Shown: in pieces, positions 1 to 8,059 of the stretch
Layout: every line of letters begins with the position of its first letter
Position numbering within the stretch: the first letter of the stretch is position 1
Source of the DNA: a virus
Strand: one strand, 5' to 3'
IMG/VR virus record: IMGVR_UViG_3300006854_000037
Coordinates: 1-35,468 of that record
Length of the DNA: 35,468 bases
Position numbers and translations under genes: made by a program
Notes under the pieces: model-generated
What the model was told of the DNA's origin: nothing
Seen by the model: the letters and a program-made list of their open reading frames with translations, nothing else
The model's database searches: none

Positions 1-516
1 CGCGGCACGGAGATCTACTCCCTGCGGGACAAGAACAACAACCCCCATGTGACGGTGGAGGTTAGCCCTCCGCGAGCAAGCACGGTCTTGAAAGGGCTGA
101 CGGACCAAGGGTACAGCTCTACCGCTCTGCGCAATGCGTATAACAAGACCAACGGGGCATTGTCTTGGGATCAATGGCTTATGAACAACTGGGGCCAGGA
201 AGCGCCCAAGGAAATTCAACAAATCAAAGGCAAGCAGAACGCCGCGCCAGTGGACAAGTACCTCCCCTTCGTGCAGGATTTTGTGCAGTCAGGAAACTGG
301 GGGCACGTGGGAGACTTGCGTAACACGGGGCTCGTGCCCATCGACCCGGCTTCTGAGCTAGCGGCGCACCTAGGGTCCCAGGCGCCACGCTACCTGACGC
401 AGGACGCCTTGACAAAAGCCCTTGAGGACATGCGCGCCGCAAAGGGCTTGAACTACGCCGCGGGCGGCTCCGTCCAGCATCACAACAGGAAGGCTGCGCT
501 CCTAGCGCGTCTGTAA
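1..516 (+). CDS. C-terminal end of a larger phage protein, cut by the window edge
   Basis: The reading frame is open from base 1, so the first in-frame start-like codon (GTG at 49) is internal and the true start lies upstream. The visible part is 171 residues. It opens with a EIYSLRDKNNNPHVTVEV segment, followed by QIKGKQN and a KYLPFVQDFVQSGNWG stretch. From memory, this combination occurs near the C-terminus of large multi-domain (polyvalent) phage proteins that are packed in the virion or injected. The function is not assigned. The last 20 residues carry AAGGSV (about 457-474), a short motif that recurs in several virion proteins of this phage. The portal gene starts 7 bases downstream, so this gene belongs to the head/packaging block. 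Confidence 0.75.
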   Translation, partial: RGTEIYSLRDKNNNPHVTVEVSPPRASTVLKGLTDQGYSSTALRNAYNKTNGALSWDQWLMNNWGQEAPKEIQQIKGKQNAAPVDKYLPFVQDFVQSGNWGHVGDLRNTGLVPIDPASELAAHLGSQAPRYLTQDALTKALEDMRAAKGLNYAAGGSVQHHNRKAALLARL

Positions 517-523
517 ACATACC

Positions 524-3319
524 ATGGCTGACAACTACACAGACGACGAACGTGACCGCGTCATCCCCGGCACCACGTTCGATGGCTCGGACGAGGACAA
601 CCCCACGCCCACCGCGGACGACGCCGGCCCGCTCAGCGCGGACCCCTTGGACATGACCGAAAACGACGACGGTAGCGTCACGGTCAAGTTTCAGGAGGAA
701 AAAGCGGAGCGCGCAGACACGGAGGACTTTTACGAGAACCTGGCAGAGTCGTTGATCCCGCAGGAGCAACTCGATTCTCTGGCCAGCAAGTACCTTGACC
801 TACTGGAGCAGGACGAGGAAGACCGCAAGGAGCGCGACAAGCAGTACGCCGACGGCATTAAGCGTACCGGCTTGGGCAACGAGGCGCCGGGCGGTGCGGA
901 CTTTGAGGGCGCCTCACGGGCGGTGCACCCAGTCCTGATGGAAGGCTGCATCGAGTTCGCCGCGCGCTCGATGAAGGAACTGTTCCCCGCCCAGGGGCCG
1001 GTGAAGACCGCGATCATTGGCGAGGTAACGGAGGACAAGCTCGACAAAGCCGAGCGCAAGAAGCAGTACATGAACTGGCAGTGCACGAGCCAGATCAAGG
1101 AATACCGCGCTGAGCTTCACCAGACGCTCACGCAGGTCCCGCTCGGCGGCAGCCAGTTCATCAAGGCTTGGCGTGATGACGGCTCCAAGCGCAGCAAGGT
1201 AGGGTTTATCCCCATCGACGAGATCCTTCTCCCCTACGCTGCGGCGGACTTTTACTGCGCGGAGCGCAAAACTCACCGTGAGAAAGTCACCCGCGCCACG
1301 TTCCTGAGCCGGGTGAAGGCGGGGCTGTACACGCAGCGCGCGGGGGATAACCTCTCGGACACGAGCATGACGCCGGACATGACGGATGCGGAGTCCGCCG
1401 CGGCTAAGGTGGAGGGTAAGTCCGCCCCCGCGATGAACGAGGACGGGCTGCGCGTCACATACGAGAGCTACTGTCACCTCGAGCTGGAAGACGACCCGGA
1501 AGCCGACGGCGAGCGCCGACCCTACGTGCTGTGCCTGGACAAGGACACGCGGCAGGTGATCGGGCTCTACCGCAACTGGGCGCCGGAGGACGACAAGCCC
1601 TGCCCGGAGGAGCTGGACTGGATCATCGAGTTCGGCTTCATTCCGTGGCGTGGCGCGTACAAGATTGGCCTCGCGCATATCATCGGCGGGCTCAGCGGTG
1701 CGCTCACCGGGGCGCTGCGGGCTATCCTGGATGGGGGCTTCCTACAGAGCCACCCGGGCGGTATCACGCTCAGCACCGGTAGAGTCGCGGGTAAGAACGT
1801 TCAGGGCAACCCCACGGAGTTCGTACCGCTGAACGCACCGCCCAACGTGGATGACATCCGCAAACTGGTGATGCCATACCCGTACAACGGGCCGGCGCCG
1901 GTGTTGTTTCAGCTCTTGGACTGGCTCACCAACCAGGCCAAGGGGGTGGTTAGCACCGCGTCAGAAGCCATCAGAGACGCCGGCTCCGACATGCCCGTAG
2001 GCACCGCGTTGGCGCTCATTGAGCAGGGCTCCATCACCTTCAGCTCCGTCCACGCTGGCCTACACGAGAGCCAACGGCGCCTGCTGAAGGTGCTGCACCG
2101 GCTTAACGGGCAGTACATGGAGGACGAGGAAACCATTGAGGACCTGGGGGGCCTGGTCGCGTACAAGGAGGACTTTCAGGGGCCAATGGACGTCGCCCCC
2201 GTCAGCGACCCCAACATCTTCAGTGACGCCCAGCGCTACGCGCAGAACCAGGCCGCGATGGCCATGGCGGAGAAGTTCCCGCCCGCGTTCAAGATCGACA
2301 AGCTGGTCGAGCGCGCGTTGAAGCTGATGAACTACCCGTTCTATGACGAGGTCCTCACTGCGCCCAAGCCAGCGCAGAAGATGGACGCAATCATGGAGAA
2401 CTACATCGCCTCCGAGCCTGACAGCCAGCTGAAGGCGTACCGCACGCAGGACCACTTCCAGCATCTGCAGGACCACGTCCAGTTCATCAGCTCCCCCATC
2501 TTCTGCGCCAACCCCATGATGGGGATGCCCGCGTTGCCGAAGCTCCTTGCGCACGTGAAGGAGCACCTGCTGATGCTGTACCGTGAGCACGCCCGCGCGG
2601 CGCGTGCGAGCGCCAGCGTACTGCGGCAGTCCGGCGCCCCCGCGGACGCGGACCGCATTGGTTCCGCTGCGGCGGACCAGCAGCTCGCTCAGCAGCTCGC
2701 GCCGCTCATGCCGATGCTCGAGCAGGCGCAGAAGCTCGCGCAGCAGCTGGCGCCCAAGCCCCCCGCGGACCCCACGCAGGCCGCGCTCCAGGTCGCACAA
2801 ATCCGGGCGCAGTCGGAGGCTCAGAGCGCTCAGCTCAAGGCTCAGGCCGACGCTCAGAACGCGGCGCAGGACCGACAGCTCGAGGCGGGTAAGGTCGCGG
2901 CGGAGAACGCGCGCACTACGCAGGAGATGAAGGTCGCGGCGCACAACGCGGACCTGGCGGCGCAGTCCGAGCAGGAGGAGCGGAACCTTCAGCTGGCGCT
3001 GGGCTGGCAGCGCGAGAGCAACAACAACCTGCGGGCGGAGTTGACGGCGCAGATCAACCTGCTACTCGAGGCGATGCGCCAGGGGCAGGAGAACGTCTTG
3101 CAGGCCCAGAACGACGCGAACGCGAAGACGGCGCAGATGTACACGCTCTTCCAGGAGCTGGTGAAGCACCGCGCCAATCTTGGCGAGAGCGTGGACGACA
3201 CGTTGCTCGGGCAGATGCAGGACATGGTTCAGCAGCCTGGGCTGCCGAATCCGGTTACACTTCCCTCCGTGCCCAAGGCTCCGCCGGAGCCGGAAGGCGC
3301 CCCCACCTCAGCAACCTAG
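524..3319 (+). CDS. Portal protein (podovirus type), 931 aa
   Basis: This is probably the dodecameric portal through which DNA is packaged and ejected and to which the neck attaches. The N-terminus (about residues 1-75) is acidic. The core contains GADFEGASRAVHPVLMEGC and a KELFPAQGPVKT segment, which I recognise from large portal proteins of short-tailed phages. Residues of roughly 680-880 are Gln/Ala-rich and heptad-like (QQLAPLMPMLEQAQKLAQQL and onward), so a long coiled coil is expected. This resembles the barrel or extended C-terminus of P22-type portals. At 931 aa it is long for a portal. The start at 524 has no clear Shine-Dalgarno sequence but follows the previous stop by 7 bases. Location just upstream of scaffold and capsid genes supports the call. 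Confidence 0.85.
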   Translation: MADNYTDDERDRVIPGTTFDGSDEDNPTPTADDAGPLSADPLDMTENDDGSVTVKFQEEKAERADTEDFYENLAESLIPQEQLDSLASKYLDLLEQDEEDRKERDKQYADGIKRTGLGNEAPGGADFEGASRAVHPVLMEGCIEFAARSMKELFPAQGPVKTAIIGEVTEDKLDKAERKKQYMNWQCTSQIKEYRAELHQTLTQVPLGGSQFIKAWRDDGSKRSKVGFIPIDEILLPYAAADFYCAERKTHREKVTRATFLSRVKAGLYTQRAGDNLSDTSMTPDMTDAESAAAKVEGKSAPAMNEDGLRVTYESYCHLELEDDPEADGERRPYVLCLDKDTRQVIGLYRNWAPEDDKPCPEELDWIIEFGFIPWRGAYKIGLAHIIGGLSGALTGALRAILDGGFLQSHPGGITLSTGRVAGKNVQGNPTEFVPLNAPPNVDDIRKLVMPYPYNGPAPVLFQLLDWLTNQAKGVVSTASEAIRDAGSDMPVGTALALIEQGSITFSSVHAGLHESQRRLLKVLHRLNGQYMEDEETIEDLGGLVAYKEDFQGPMDVAPVSDPNIFSDAQRYAQNQAAMAMAEKFPPAFKIDKLVERALKLMNYPFYDEVLTAPKPAQKMDAIMENYIASEPDSQLKAYRTQDHFQHLQDHVQFISSPIFCANPMMGMPALPKLLAHVKEHLLMLYREHARAARASASVLRQSGAPADADRIGSAAADQQLAQQLAPLMPMLEQAQKLAQQLAPKPPADPTQAALQVAQIRAQSEAQSAQLKAQADAQNAAQDRQLEAGKVAAENARTTQEMKVAAHNADLAAQSEQEERNLQLALGWQRESNNNLRAELTAQINLLLEAMRQGQENVLQAQNDANAKTAQMYTLFQELVKHRANLGESVDDTLLGQMQDMVQQPGLPNPVTLPSVPKAPPEPEGAPTSAT

Positions 3320-3329
3320 GAGTGTCTTC

Positions 3330-3569
3330 ATGGACAGCAAGATTCCTCAGCACAAGCGCATGGCTCAAGGCGACCGCGTGGGCTTTGCCCGCGGCGGTGC
3401 GGTACGCGCCCCCAACGTGACTCCGGTCGGAGTCCCGGCGCAGATGGTTCCCACCCCCGCGGGTAAGAGCGGCTCCCCGCTCACCTCCGCTCGCCGCAAC
3501 AACGGCATCCCGGGTATGTGCGCCGGTGGCGGTGTGCCCAAGAGCAGTAAGGGCAAGGGTAGCTGGTGA
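3330..3569 (+). CDS. Small basic virion-associated protein with GGAV motif, 79 aa
   Basis: The ATG at 3330 follows a TAGGAG ribosome site; a longer frame upstream lies inside the portal gene and is not used. The protein is basic and low in complexity, rich in Gly, Pro and Lys. It contains GFARGGAV (3381-3404) and a second glycine cluster, CAGGGVP, near the C-terminus. It has no recognisable fold. The same xxGGxV motif occurs in the proteins ending at 516, 18432 and 23915, all in the virion operon. It is therefore more likely a virion-associated or assembly protein than an enzyme. The stop overlaps the next GTG start. Confidence 0.7.
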   Translation: MDSKIPQHKRMAQGDRVGFARGGAVRAPNVTPVGVPAQMVPTPAGKSGSPLTSARRNNGIPGMCAGGGVPKSSKGKGSW

Positions 3570-3760
3570 ACGCAGTTCCGCCTCTGATGCGCTTCCTGCA
3601 AAAAGAGGTGGAGCGCATGCAGCGTGAGATCTTCGAGGCGCCCCCCACCACGTGGGAGCTGTTTCAACAGCGGCTGGGCCAGTGGCAGACGCTCATTCAC
3701 ATCCGGGATGAGGTGTCACGGGTCAGCCAGATCACTGAAGAGGAGCTAGACAAGACATGA
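3566..3760 (+). CDS. Hypothetical small helical protein, 64 aa
   Basis: Translation starts at a GTG that overlaps the previous stop (GTGA) and is preceded by AAGGGTAG. The protein is short, mostly helical in character and charged (MRFLQKEVERMQREIFEA, then RDEVSRVSQITEEELDKT). I do not recognise a family. Its place between portal and scaffold genes and its coupling to both neighbours suggest a small head-assembly or packaging accessory. That is inference from position only. Confidence 0.65.
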   Translation: MNAVPPLMRFLQKEVERMQREIFEAPPTTWELFQQRLGQWQTLIHIRDEVSRVSQITEEELDKT

Positions 3761-4002
3761 GCAAGACTTTCAAGATCACCTGGCCCAGCGGCAAGGGCAC
3801 GGAGGTAGAGACGTGTGACGCGGACACGCTCGACGCGTTCGCGATGCGACGCTTCGGCCTCAGCACTTACGAGGAGGTGCAGGAGTTCGGTACCACCGTC
3901 GAGATGTCCGACGCTCCGATGGGCGACGCCTCCACCGCCCGCAAGGCTGCGCTCATCGAGCAGGCTAAGCAGGCAGTCGCTTTCGCGAACGCGGCGCAGT
4001 AA
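3757..4002 (+). CDS. Hypothetical small acidic protein, 81 aa
   Basis: The ATG overlaps the previous stop (ATGA) and has GAGGAG upstream. The N-terminus (KTFKITWPSGKGTEVETCDA) looks like a small beta-sheet segment. It is followed by a helical region ending in Ala/Gln-rich sequence. I do not recognise a family. It lies in the co-oriented cluster between the portal and the GroES-like gene and is probably translated together with the preceding 64-aa gene. Confidence 0.65.
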   Translation: MSKTFKITWPSGKGTEVETCDADTLDAFAMRRFGLSTYEEVQEFGTTVEMSDAPMGDASTARKAALIEQAKQAVAFANAAQ

Positions 4003-4045
4003 AGCTTTCTCTCCTCCCTCCAACCACAGAAGAAAGGGCGCCGTA

Positions 4046-4489
4046 ATGGCCTCTGAGCATTTCACCGTAGAACTCCCGCAAACGCTAGACCAGGCGTTCC
4101 CCGACGTAGTGTGCCCTGCCCGCCCGCTGGGTAACCGCGTGATGGTGCAGGTGCGCCGTCAACCCAACGTTACCAAGTCAGGGCTCGTGTTGGTCGAGGA
4201 GACCAAGGAGACCGTCAAGTGGAACATGCAGATTGCGCGCATTGTCGACATGGGGCCGATTGCGTACTGTAACCGCGAGACGGGGTTGCCGTGGCCGGAG
4301 GGCAAGTGGGTCCGCGTGGGTGACTACGTGCGCGTACCCCGCTGGGGTGGCGACCGCATTGAGGTGCCGGTGCAGGGCGCCACTCACGGGCACAAGGAAG
4401 AACCCGTCACGTTCGTGTGCTTCAACGACCACGAGCTGATCAGCGTGGTTGAGGGCGACCCCCTCGCCATTAAGACCTACATTCTGTAA
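4046..4489 (+). CDS. GroES/Cpn10-like co-chaperonin fold protein, 147 aa
   Basis: The ATG at 4046 follows AAAGGG; an upstream extension of the frame overlaps the previous gene and is rejected. The sequence follows the Cpn10 order. A GNRVMVQV first strand is followed by TKSGLVLVEET (the place of the GroES mobile loop and following strand), then QIARIVDMGP. KWVRVGDYVRVPRW matches the GroES VKVGDIVIF element, and FNDHELISVVEGDP matches the ESDILAIVE terminal strand. It is longer than GroES (97 aa) because of insertions before the VGDYV element and before the C-terminal strand. It lies next to the scaffold and capsid genes. Its likely job is to help the host chaperonin fold capsid protein, as T4 gp31 does, or it may be a structural protein that reuses the fold. 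Confidence 0.65.
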   Translation: MASEHFTVELPQTLDQAFPDVVCPARPLGNRVMVQVRRQPNVTKSGLVLVEETKETVKWNMQIARIVDMGPIAYCNRETGLPWPEGKWVRVGDYVRVPRWGGDRIEVPVQGATHGHKEEPVTFVCFNDHELISVVEGDPLAIKTYIL

Positions 4490-4501
4490 GAGGATGTGAC
4501 C

Positions 4502-5635
4502 ATGAGCGACAAAGACAAGGTGAACACCGGTGACAAGCCGGAGATCGAGGTCATCGAGAACGCAGACGGCACCGTCACCGTCGGCAACCTAGACTTCACG
4601 CCGGATGAGGACCCCGACACGGCAGGCGGAGCGTCCGACGTCGCGGGCGGCAACGCTGAGGACGACGCGGAAGGCGACGGCAGTGAAACGGACACCGCCC
4701 CCGTAGCGCACGCCGACGATGAGGACCACGATGGGCCTAGCGAGGCGGAGGAATTGGCCTCCGCACGTAACGACAAGGAGCGGGCCGAGATTCGTAAGCG
4801 ACGCTCTGAGGAGCGCCGGGAGCGTCGCGCGGAGCGCCGCAACCGGGAGCGCGCCGCTCAGGCCGAACTGGCCAGTCTGCGCAACCAGGTGCAGCAGCTC
4901 AACTCCCGGCTGGGCTCGGTCGACAACAAGCTGGTCGGCACCGAGCTGGCTCAGATTGACGAAGCCATTGCGCGCTCCGGCCACGCGGCGGAAGCCTACA
5001 AGGCCCAGTACGCGCAGCTCGCCGGGGCGAATGACCACGCTAACGCCGCCGAGGCGATGCGTCAGATGGTCCGCGCCGAGGAACACGCGAACAACCTGAA
5101 GCGCGTTCGGCAGAACTACGTGTCTCAGTCCCAGACCCGCCAGAGCCCGGGTGCCGTAGCGGGGCCTGACCCGGAAATGGTACGGCAGGTGCAGACGTGG
5201 TCCAGCCGGAACGACTGGTACAACCCCAACCCCACCGGTGTGACCCAGGCCGACAACGACAGCCGCGTGGTGCGCGCGCTGGATGACGCGGTGATGGCGG
5301 AGGGGTTCAACCCCACCACTAAAGCCTATTGGGACGAACTTGACCGCCGCATCGCCAAGGTGCTTCCTCACCGGGCGGCGCGGGGTGCGGGGCGGAATGG
5401 GCGTAGTATTCCGTCCGGTAAGCAGGCCCAACGCAGTACCGTTGCTGGGGTCAGCCGCGACTCAACAGGTGCCAGTAACGGCGCCGCGGGCGCAGGCGGA
5501 TTCACCCTCTCACGTGAGCGCGTGCAGGCCATGAAGGACGCAGGGTTTTGGAACGACCCCAAAGAGCGAGCAGATCAGATCAGACGCTACCGTGAATCCG
5601 ACGCGCAGGCTGCGCGCACACAACGGCGTAACTGA
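4502..5635 (+). CDS. Scaffold-like head assembly protein, 377 aa
   Basis: The ATG at 4502 is preferred because AGAGG lies about 8 bases upstream; a GTG at 4496 would be too close. Residues 1-85 are strongly acidic (many D/E, including an IENADGTVTVGNLDF repeat-like turn). About residues 90-125 are extremely Arg/Glu-rich (RRSEERRERRAERRNRERA). A predicted coiled coil runs to about residue 210. An acidic N-terminus, charged coiled coil and position upstream of the major capsid gene are the usual signature of an internal scaffolding protein. No protease motif is seen, so P22-style scaffold exit rather than proteolysis is possible. Confidence 0.65.
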   Translation: MSDKDKVNTGDKPEIEVIENADGTVTVGNLDFTPDEDPDTAGGASDVAGGNAEDDAEGDGSETDTAPVAHADDEDHDGPSEAEELASARNDKERAEIRKRRSEERRERRAERRNRERAAQAELASLRNQVQQLNSRLGSVDNKLVGTELAQIDEAIARSGHAAEAYKAQYAQLAGANDHANAAEAMRQMVRAEEHANNLKRVRQNYVSQSQTRQSPGAVAGPDPEMVRQVQTWSSRNDWYNPNPTGVTQADNDSRVVRALDDAVMAEGFNPTTKAYWDELDRRIAKVLPHRAARGAGRNGRSIPSGKQAQRSTVAGVSRDSTGASNGAAGAGGFTLSRERVQAMKDAGFWNDPKERADQIRRYRESDAQAARTQRRN

Positions 5636-5701
5636 GTTCTAGGTTCTAGACCGCACTTAGGTTCCAGCACAAACCCCACACCACACGAGGTTCACTTTCA
5701 A

Positions 5702-6280
5702 ATGGCTACTCGTAAAGCGTCAGACTCACGATTGGTACGCAGCTCCGACAAGCGTGACGCCGTCGAGCCCAGCCGTGCACCGCGCTCCGTTGAGGATCAC
5801 GCACGCACGCAGCAGGACGGGCTCAGCATGTACACGGAAGACGAGCTGGAGCAGATGATCCGCAGCGAATTCACTCAGGAAGCCCTACCCAGCCCTCCGG
5901 CCATCCCCGGTTGGCACCTGTGCTGGCTGAGCACCACGTCGAACACCGACTCGATCGCCAAGCGCATGCGCATTGGCTACCGCCCGGTCGGTCCCGACGA
6001 GGTGAAAGGGTTCACTGCGGACCGCATGAACGGCGGGCAATTCGACGGCGCGGTCTCCTGCAACGAGATGGTGCTGTTCAAGGTGCCCGAGAAAGTCTAC
6101 CAGGCGATCATGCGCGAGTACCACCACAACCAGCCGCACCGCGAAGAGGAAGCGATCAAGGAACGCTTGTCGACCCTCAAGCAGCAGGCCGTGAGCAGCA
6201 AGGGCAACGCCTTTGAGACCTCAGTGGAAGGGTTCGAGGACTTGGCGGTGAAGCGCGCCGTGCCGGATTTCATGGCATGA
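5702..6280 (+). CDS. Conserved hypothetical phage protein, 192 aa
   Basis: The ATG at 5702 has CGAGG about 12 bases upstream. The N-terminal 45 residues are basic and low in complexity. A core follows with IPGWHLCWLSTTSNTDSIAK and RIGYRPVGPDEVKGF, then a helical C-terminus. From memory, proteins with a GWHLCWLSTTN-type core sit between scaffold and capsid genes in other short-tailed phages, but I know of no assigned function. It is most likely a head-assembly or minor head protein. The 66 bases before it carry three AGGTTC copies and no gene. Confidence 0.6.
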   Translation: MATRKASDSRLVRSSDKRDAVEPSRAPRSVEDHARTQQDGLSMYTEDELEQMIRSEFTQEALPSPPAIPGWHLCWLSTTSNTDSIAKRMRIGYRPVGPDEVKGFTADRMNGGQFDGAVSCNEMVLFKVPEKVYQAIMREYHHNQPHREEEAIKERLSTLKQQAVSSKGNAFETSVEGFEDLAVKRAVPDFMA

Positions 6281-6333
6281 CGAGCGGAACGCCGAACGTG
6301 TACAACCTTTCACCTTTGAAGGAGTAAAGAACG

Positions 6334-6897
6334 ATGTCTGCCGTCAGCGCACCGTTCGGCTTCCGCCCCGCCTACAACCCCATCGGGCTGGAGCGAGCCA
6401 AGAAATACGCCGTGGCCTCCGGCTACGGCACCGCGATGTACAAGGGCCAGCCTTGCATCCTGAACACCAACGGCACCGTCACAGTGGGCACCGCCGCAGC
6501 GGACCTGCTGGGCATCCTGGCCGGATTCGAGTTCACGGACGCCTCGGGCAAGCCCAACCTGCAGACGTTCTGGCCCGCGGGTCAGACCACGCAGAGTTCC
6601 CTGGTGGCGACCGCCTGGGTGTACGACGACCCCAATGAGGTCTACGAGGTTCAGGCCGATGGCTCGGTGGCTCAAGCGGGCATCGGGGACCAGGCCGACG
6701 TGAGCAACGTGGGCAACAACCAGCTGGGCCTGAGCACTTGCACGCTCAACTCCACGCTGGCGGGGGCAGGCGTGCAGGCGCAGTTCCGGATTGTGGGCTT
6801 CGGCCAACAGCTGGACAACGCCCCCGGCGACGCCTTCACCATTGTGCAGGTGCAGCTGGCTCGCAGCCAGTACATCAGCAACAAGGTCGCGATCTAA
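6334..6897 (+). CDS. Capsid decoration/stabilisation-like protein, 187 aa
   Basis: A strong AAGGAG ribosome site lies about 8 bases before the ATG. The protein is Gly/Thr/Val-rich and beta-sheet-like: FGFRPAYNPIGLERAKKYAV at the N-terminus, then ASGYGTAMYKGQPC, ADLLGILAGFEFTDASGK and YEVQADGSVAQAGIGDQADV. I recognise this pattern from small abundant virion proteins encoded just before or after the major capsid gene of many podoviruses. A capsid cement or decoration role fits the position and good translation signal, but no specific homologue is claimed. Confidence 0.6.
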   Translation: MSAVSAPFGFRPAYNPIGLERAKKYAVASGYGTAMYKGQPCILNTNGTVTVGTAAADLLGILAGFEFTDASGKPNLQTFWPAGQTTQSSLVATAWVYDDPNEVYEVQADGSVAQAGIGDQADVSNVGNNQLGLSTCTLNSTLAGAGVQAQFRIVGFGQQLDNAPGDAFTIVQVQLARSQYISNKVAI

Positions 6898-6921
6898 CTA
6901 ACCTCACAGGAGCACACTGAA

Positions 6922-7926
6922 ATGAGCTTTCTGAAGCAATTCGCCGTGTCCTTGTGGGCGCGGTTGGGCGCCGCACTGCTGGGCTACATGCACAGCACCG
7001 GCATGGTGCTCGCGGCGGCGCCGATGCGCAGCACCGACTTCAAGCAGATTGTCGAGCCGATCCTGAACAAAGCGTTCGACGGTGTGTACGAACTCCGCAA
7101 GGACGAGTACAAGCAGATCTTCAAGACGTCGGACGGCATCGAACGCGCCTACCACGAGGAACCCGTGCTGTACGGCTTCGGGGCGGCGCCGGAGCTGCCG
7201 GACGGCATGCCCGTCACCTACCAGCAGGGCGGCGTGCTATTCACCAAGCGCTACCTCTACAAGGTGTACGGCTTGGCCTACGCGCTGACGCAGGTGCTGG
7301 TCGAGGACGGGGACCACATCCGCATCGGCACGACTTACGCGCGGCACCTGGCGCAGTCGCTGATCGAGACCCTGGAGACGAAGTGCGCTAATGAGCTCAA
7401 CCGGGCTTTCAACGCGAGCTACCCGGGCGGCGACGGCGTCAGCCTGACCAACGCATCTCACCCCATCGTGGGTGCGACGTTCAGCAACATCCTCGCGACG
7501 CCGGCTGCCCTCAGCCAGACCAGCCTGGAGCAGATGCTGATTCAGGTGCGCCAGGCGGTCGACAACAACGGTAAGCGCATCCGGCTCACCCCGGGCAAGC
7601 TCACCGTGGCGCCGTCCAACGTCTTCCAGGCCGAGGTGCTCCTGAAGTCTGTGCTCCGCGCGGGCACGAACAACAACGACATCAACCCGGTGAAGTCGAT
7701 GGGCATCCTGGAGGAGAAGGCTGCGGTGCTGACCCGGCTCACCTCCCCGATCGCGTGGTGGGTCACCACTGACGCGCCGGAAGGCCTGAAGTGGCTGTGG
7801 CGTCGGCGCATCACCCGGAGCATGGAAGGCGACTTCGAGACTGACTCGGCGCGCTACAAGGCCACGTTCCGCGGTGAGTCCGGCTGGACGGACCCGCGCT
7901 GCACGTTCGGCACCCAGGGCGCGTAA
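6922..7926 (+). CDS. Major capsid protein (HK97-like fold expected), 334 aa
   Basis: GGAG lies upstream of the ATG at 6922. The core pattern (FDGVYELRKDEYKQIFKT, then YQQGGVLFTKRYLYKVYGLA, NASHPIVGATFSN, LEQMLIQVRQAVDNNGKR, LTPGKLTVAPS) is typical of phage major head proteins of this length. Its position after the scaffold and decoration genes, and before a strong terminator, fits the most highly expressed structural gene. The N-terminus is unusual. Residues 1-25 (including FLKQFAVSLWARLGAALLGY) are amphipathic or hydrophobic and precede the expected start of the conserved part (MVLAAAPMRSTDFK, residue 28 onward). Later ATGs at 6988 and 7003 lack ribosome sites. Confidence 0.85.
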   Translation: MSFLKQFAVSLWARLGAALLGYMHSTGMVLAAAPMRSTDFKQIVEPILNKAFDGVYELRKDEYKQIFKTSDGIERAYHEEPVLYGFGAAPELPDGMPVTYQQGGVLFTKRYLYKVYGLAYALTQVLVEDGDHIRIGTTYARHLAQSLIETLETKCANELNRAFNASYPGGDGVSLTNASHPIVGATFSNILATPAALSQTSLEQMLIQVRQAVDNNGKRIRLTPGKLTVAPSNVFQAEVLLKSVLRAGTNNNDINPVKSMGILEEKAAVLTRLTSPIAWWVTTDAPEGLKWLWRRRITRSMEGDFETDSARYKATFRGESGWTDPRCTFGTQGA

Positions 7927-7983
7927 GGCTCTCCCTCTCGAGGGGTGCCACAACCGAGCGAGCAGCGGCCCCTTCGAACTCCG

Positions 7984-8024
7984 GCGCCCCAGGGACTTTA
8001 ACACGGTACCTGGGGCGCTCTTTT
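7984..8024 (+). terminator. Intrinsic terminator after the major capsid gene
   Basis: A perfect 10-bp inverted repeat (GCGCCCCAGG at 7984-7993 and CCTGGGGCGC at 8009-8018) with a 15-base loop is followed by TCTTTT. It lies 57 bases after the capsid stop and 36 bases before the next start. It probably separates or attenuates transcription between the capsid gene and the following accessory virion genes. The rest of 7927-8059 shows no gene. Confidence 0.85.
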
Positions 8025-8059
8025 AAACGTGATTGAGATGACTCTTCAAGGAGTGTTTC

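Noticed and set aside
914-1678. Long open frame on the opposite strand inside the portal gene (254 aa)
   Set aside because: High GC content gives long antisense frames throughout the window. The portal frame has the coherent protein pattern and codon periodicity; the antisense product is a low-complexity Arg/Leu/Val mixture.
2060-2944. 294-aa antisense frame in the portal gene
   Set aside because: It is a shadow of the Gln/Ala coiled-coil codons, with a Leu/Arg-rich repetitive product and no ribosome site or partner genes.
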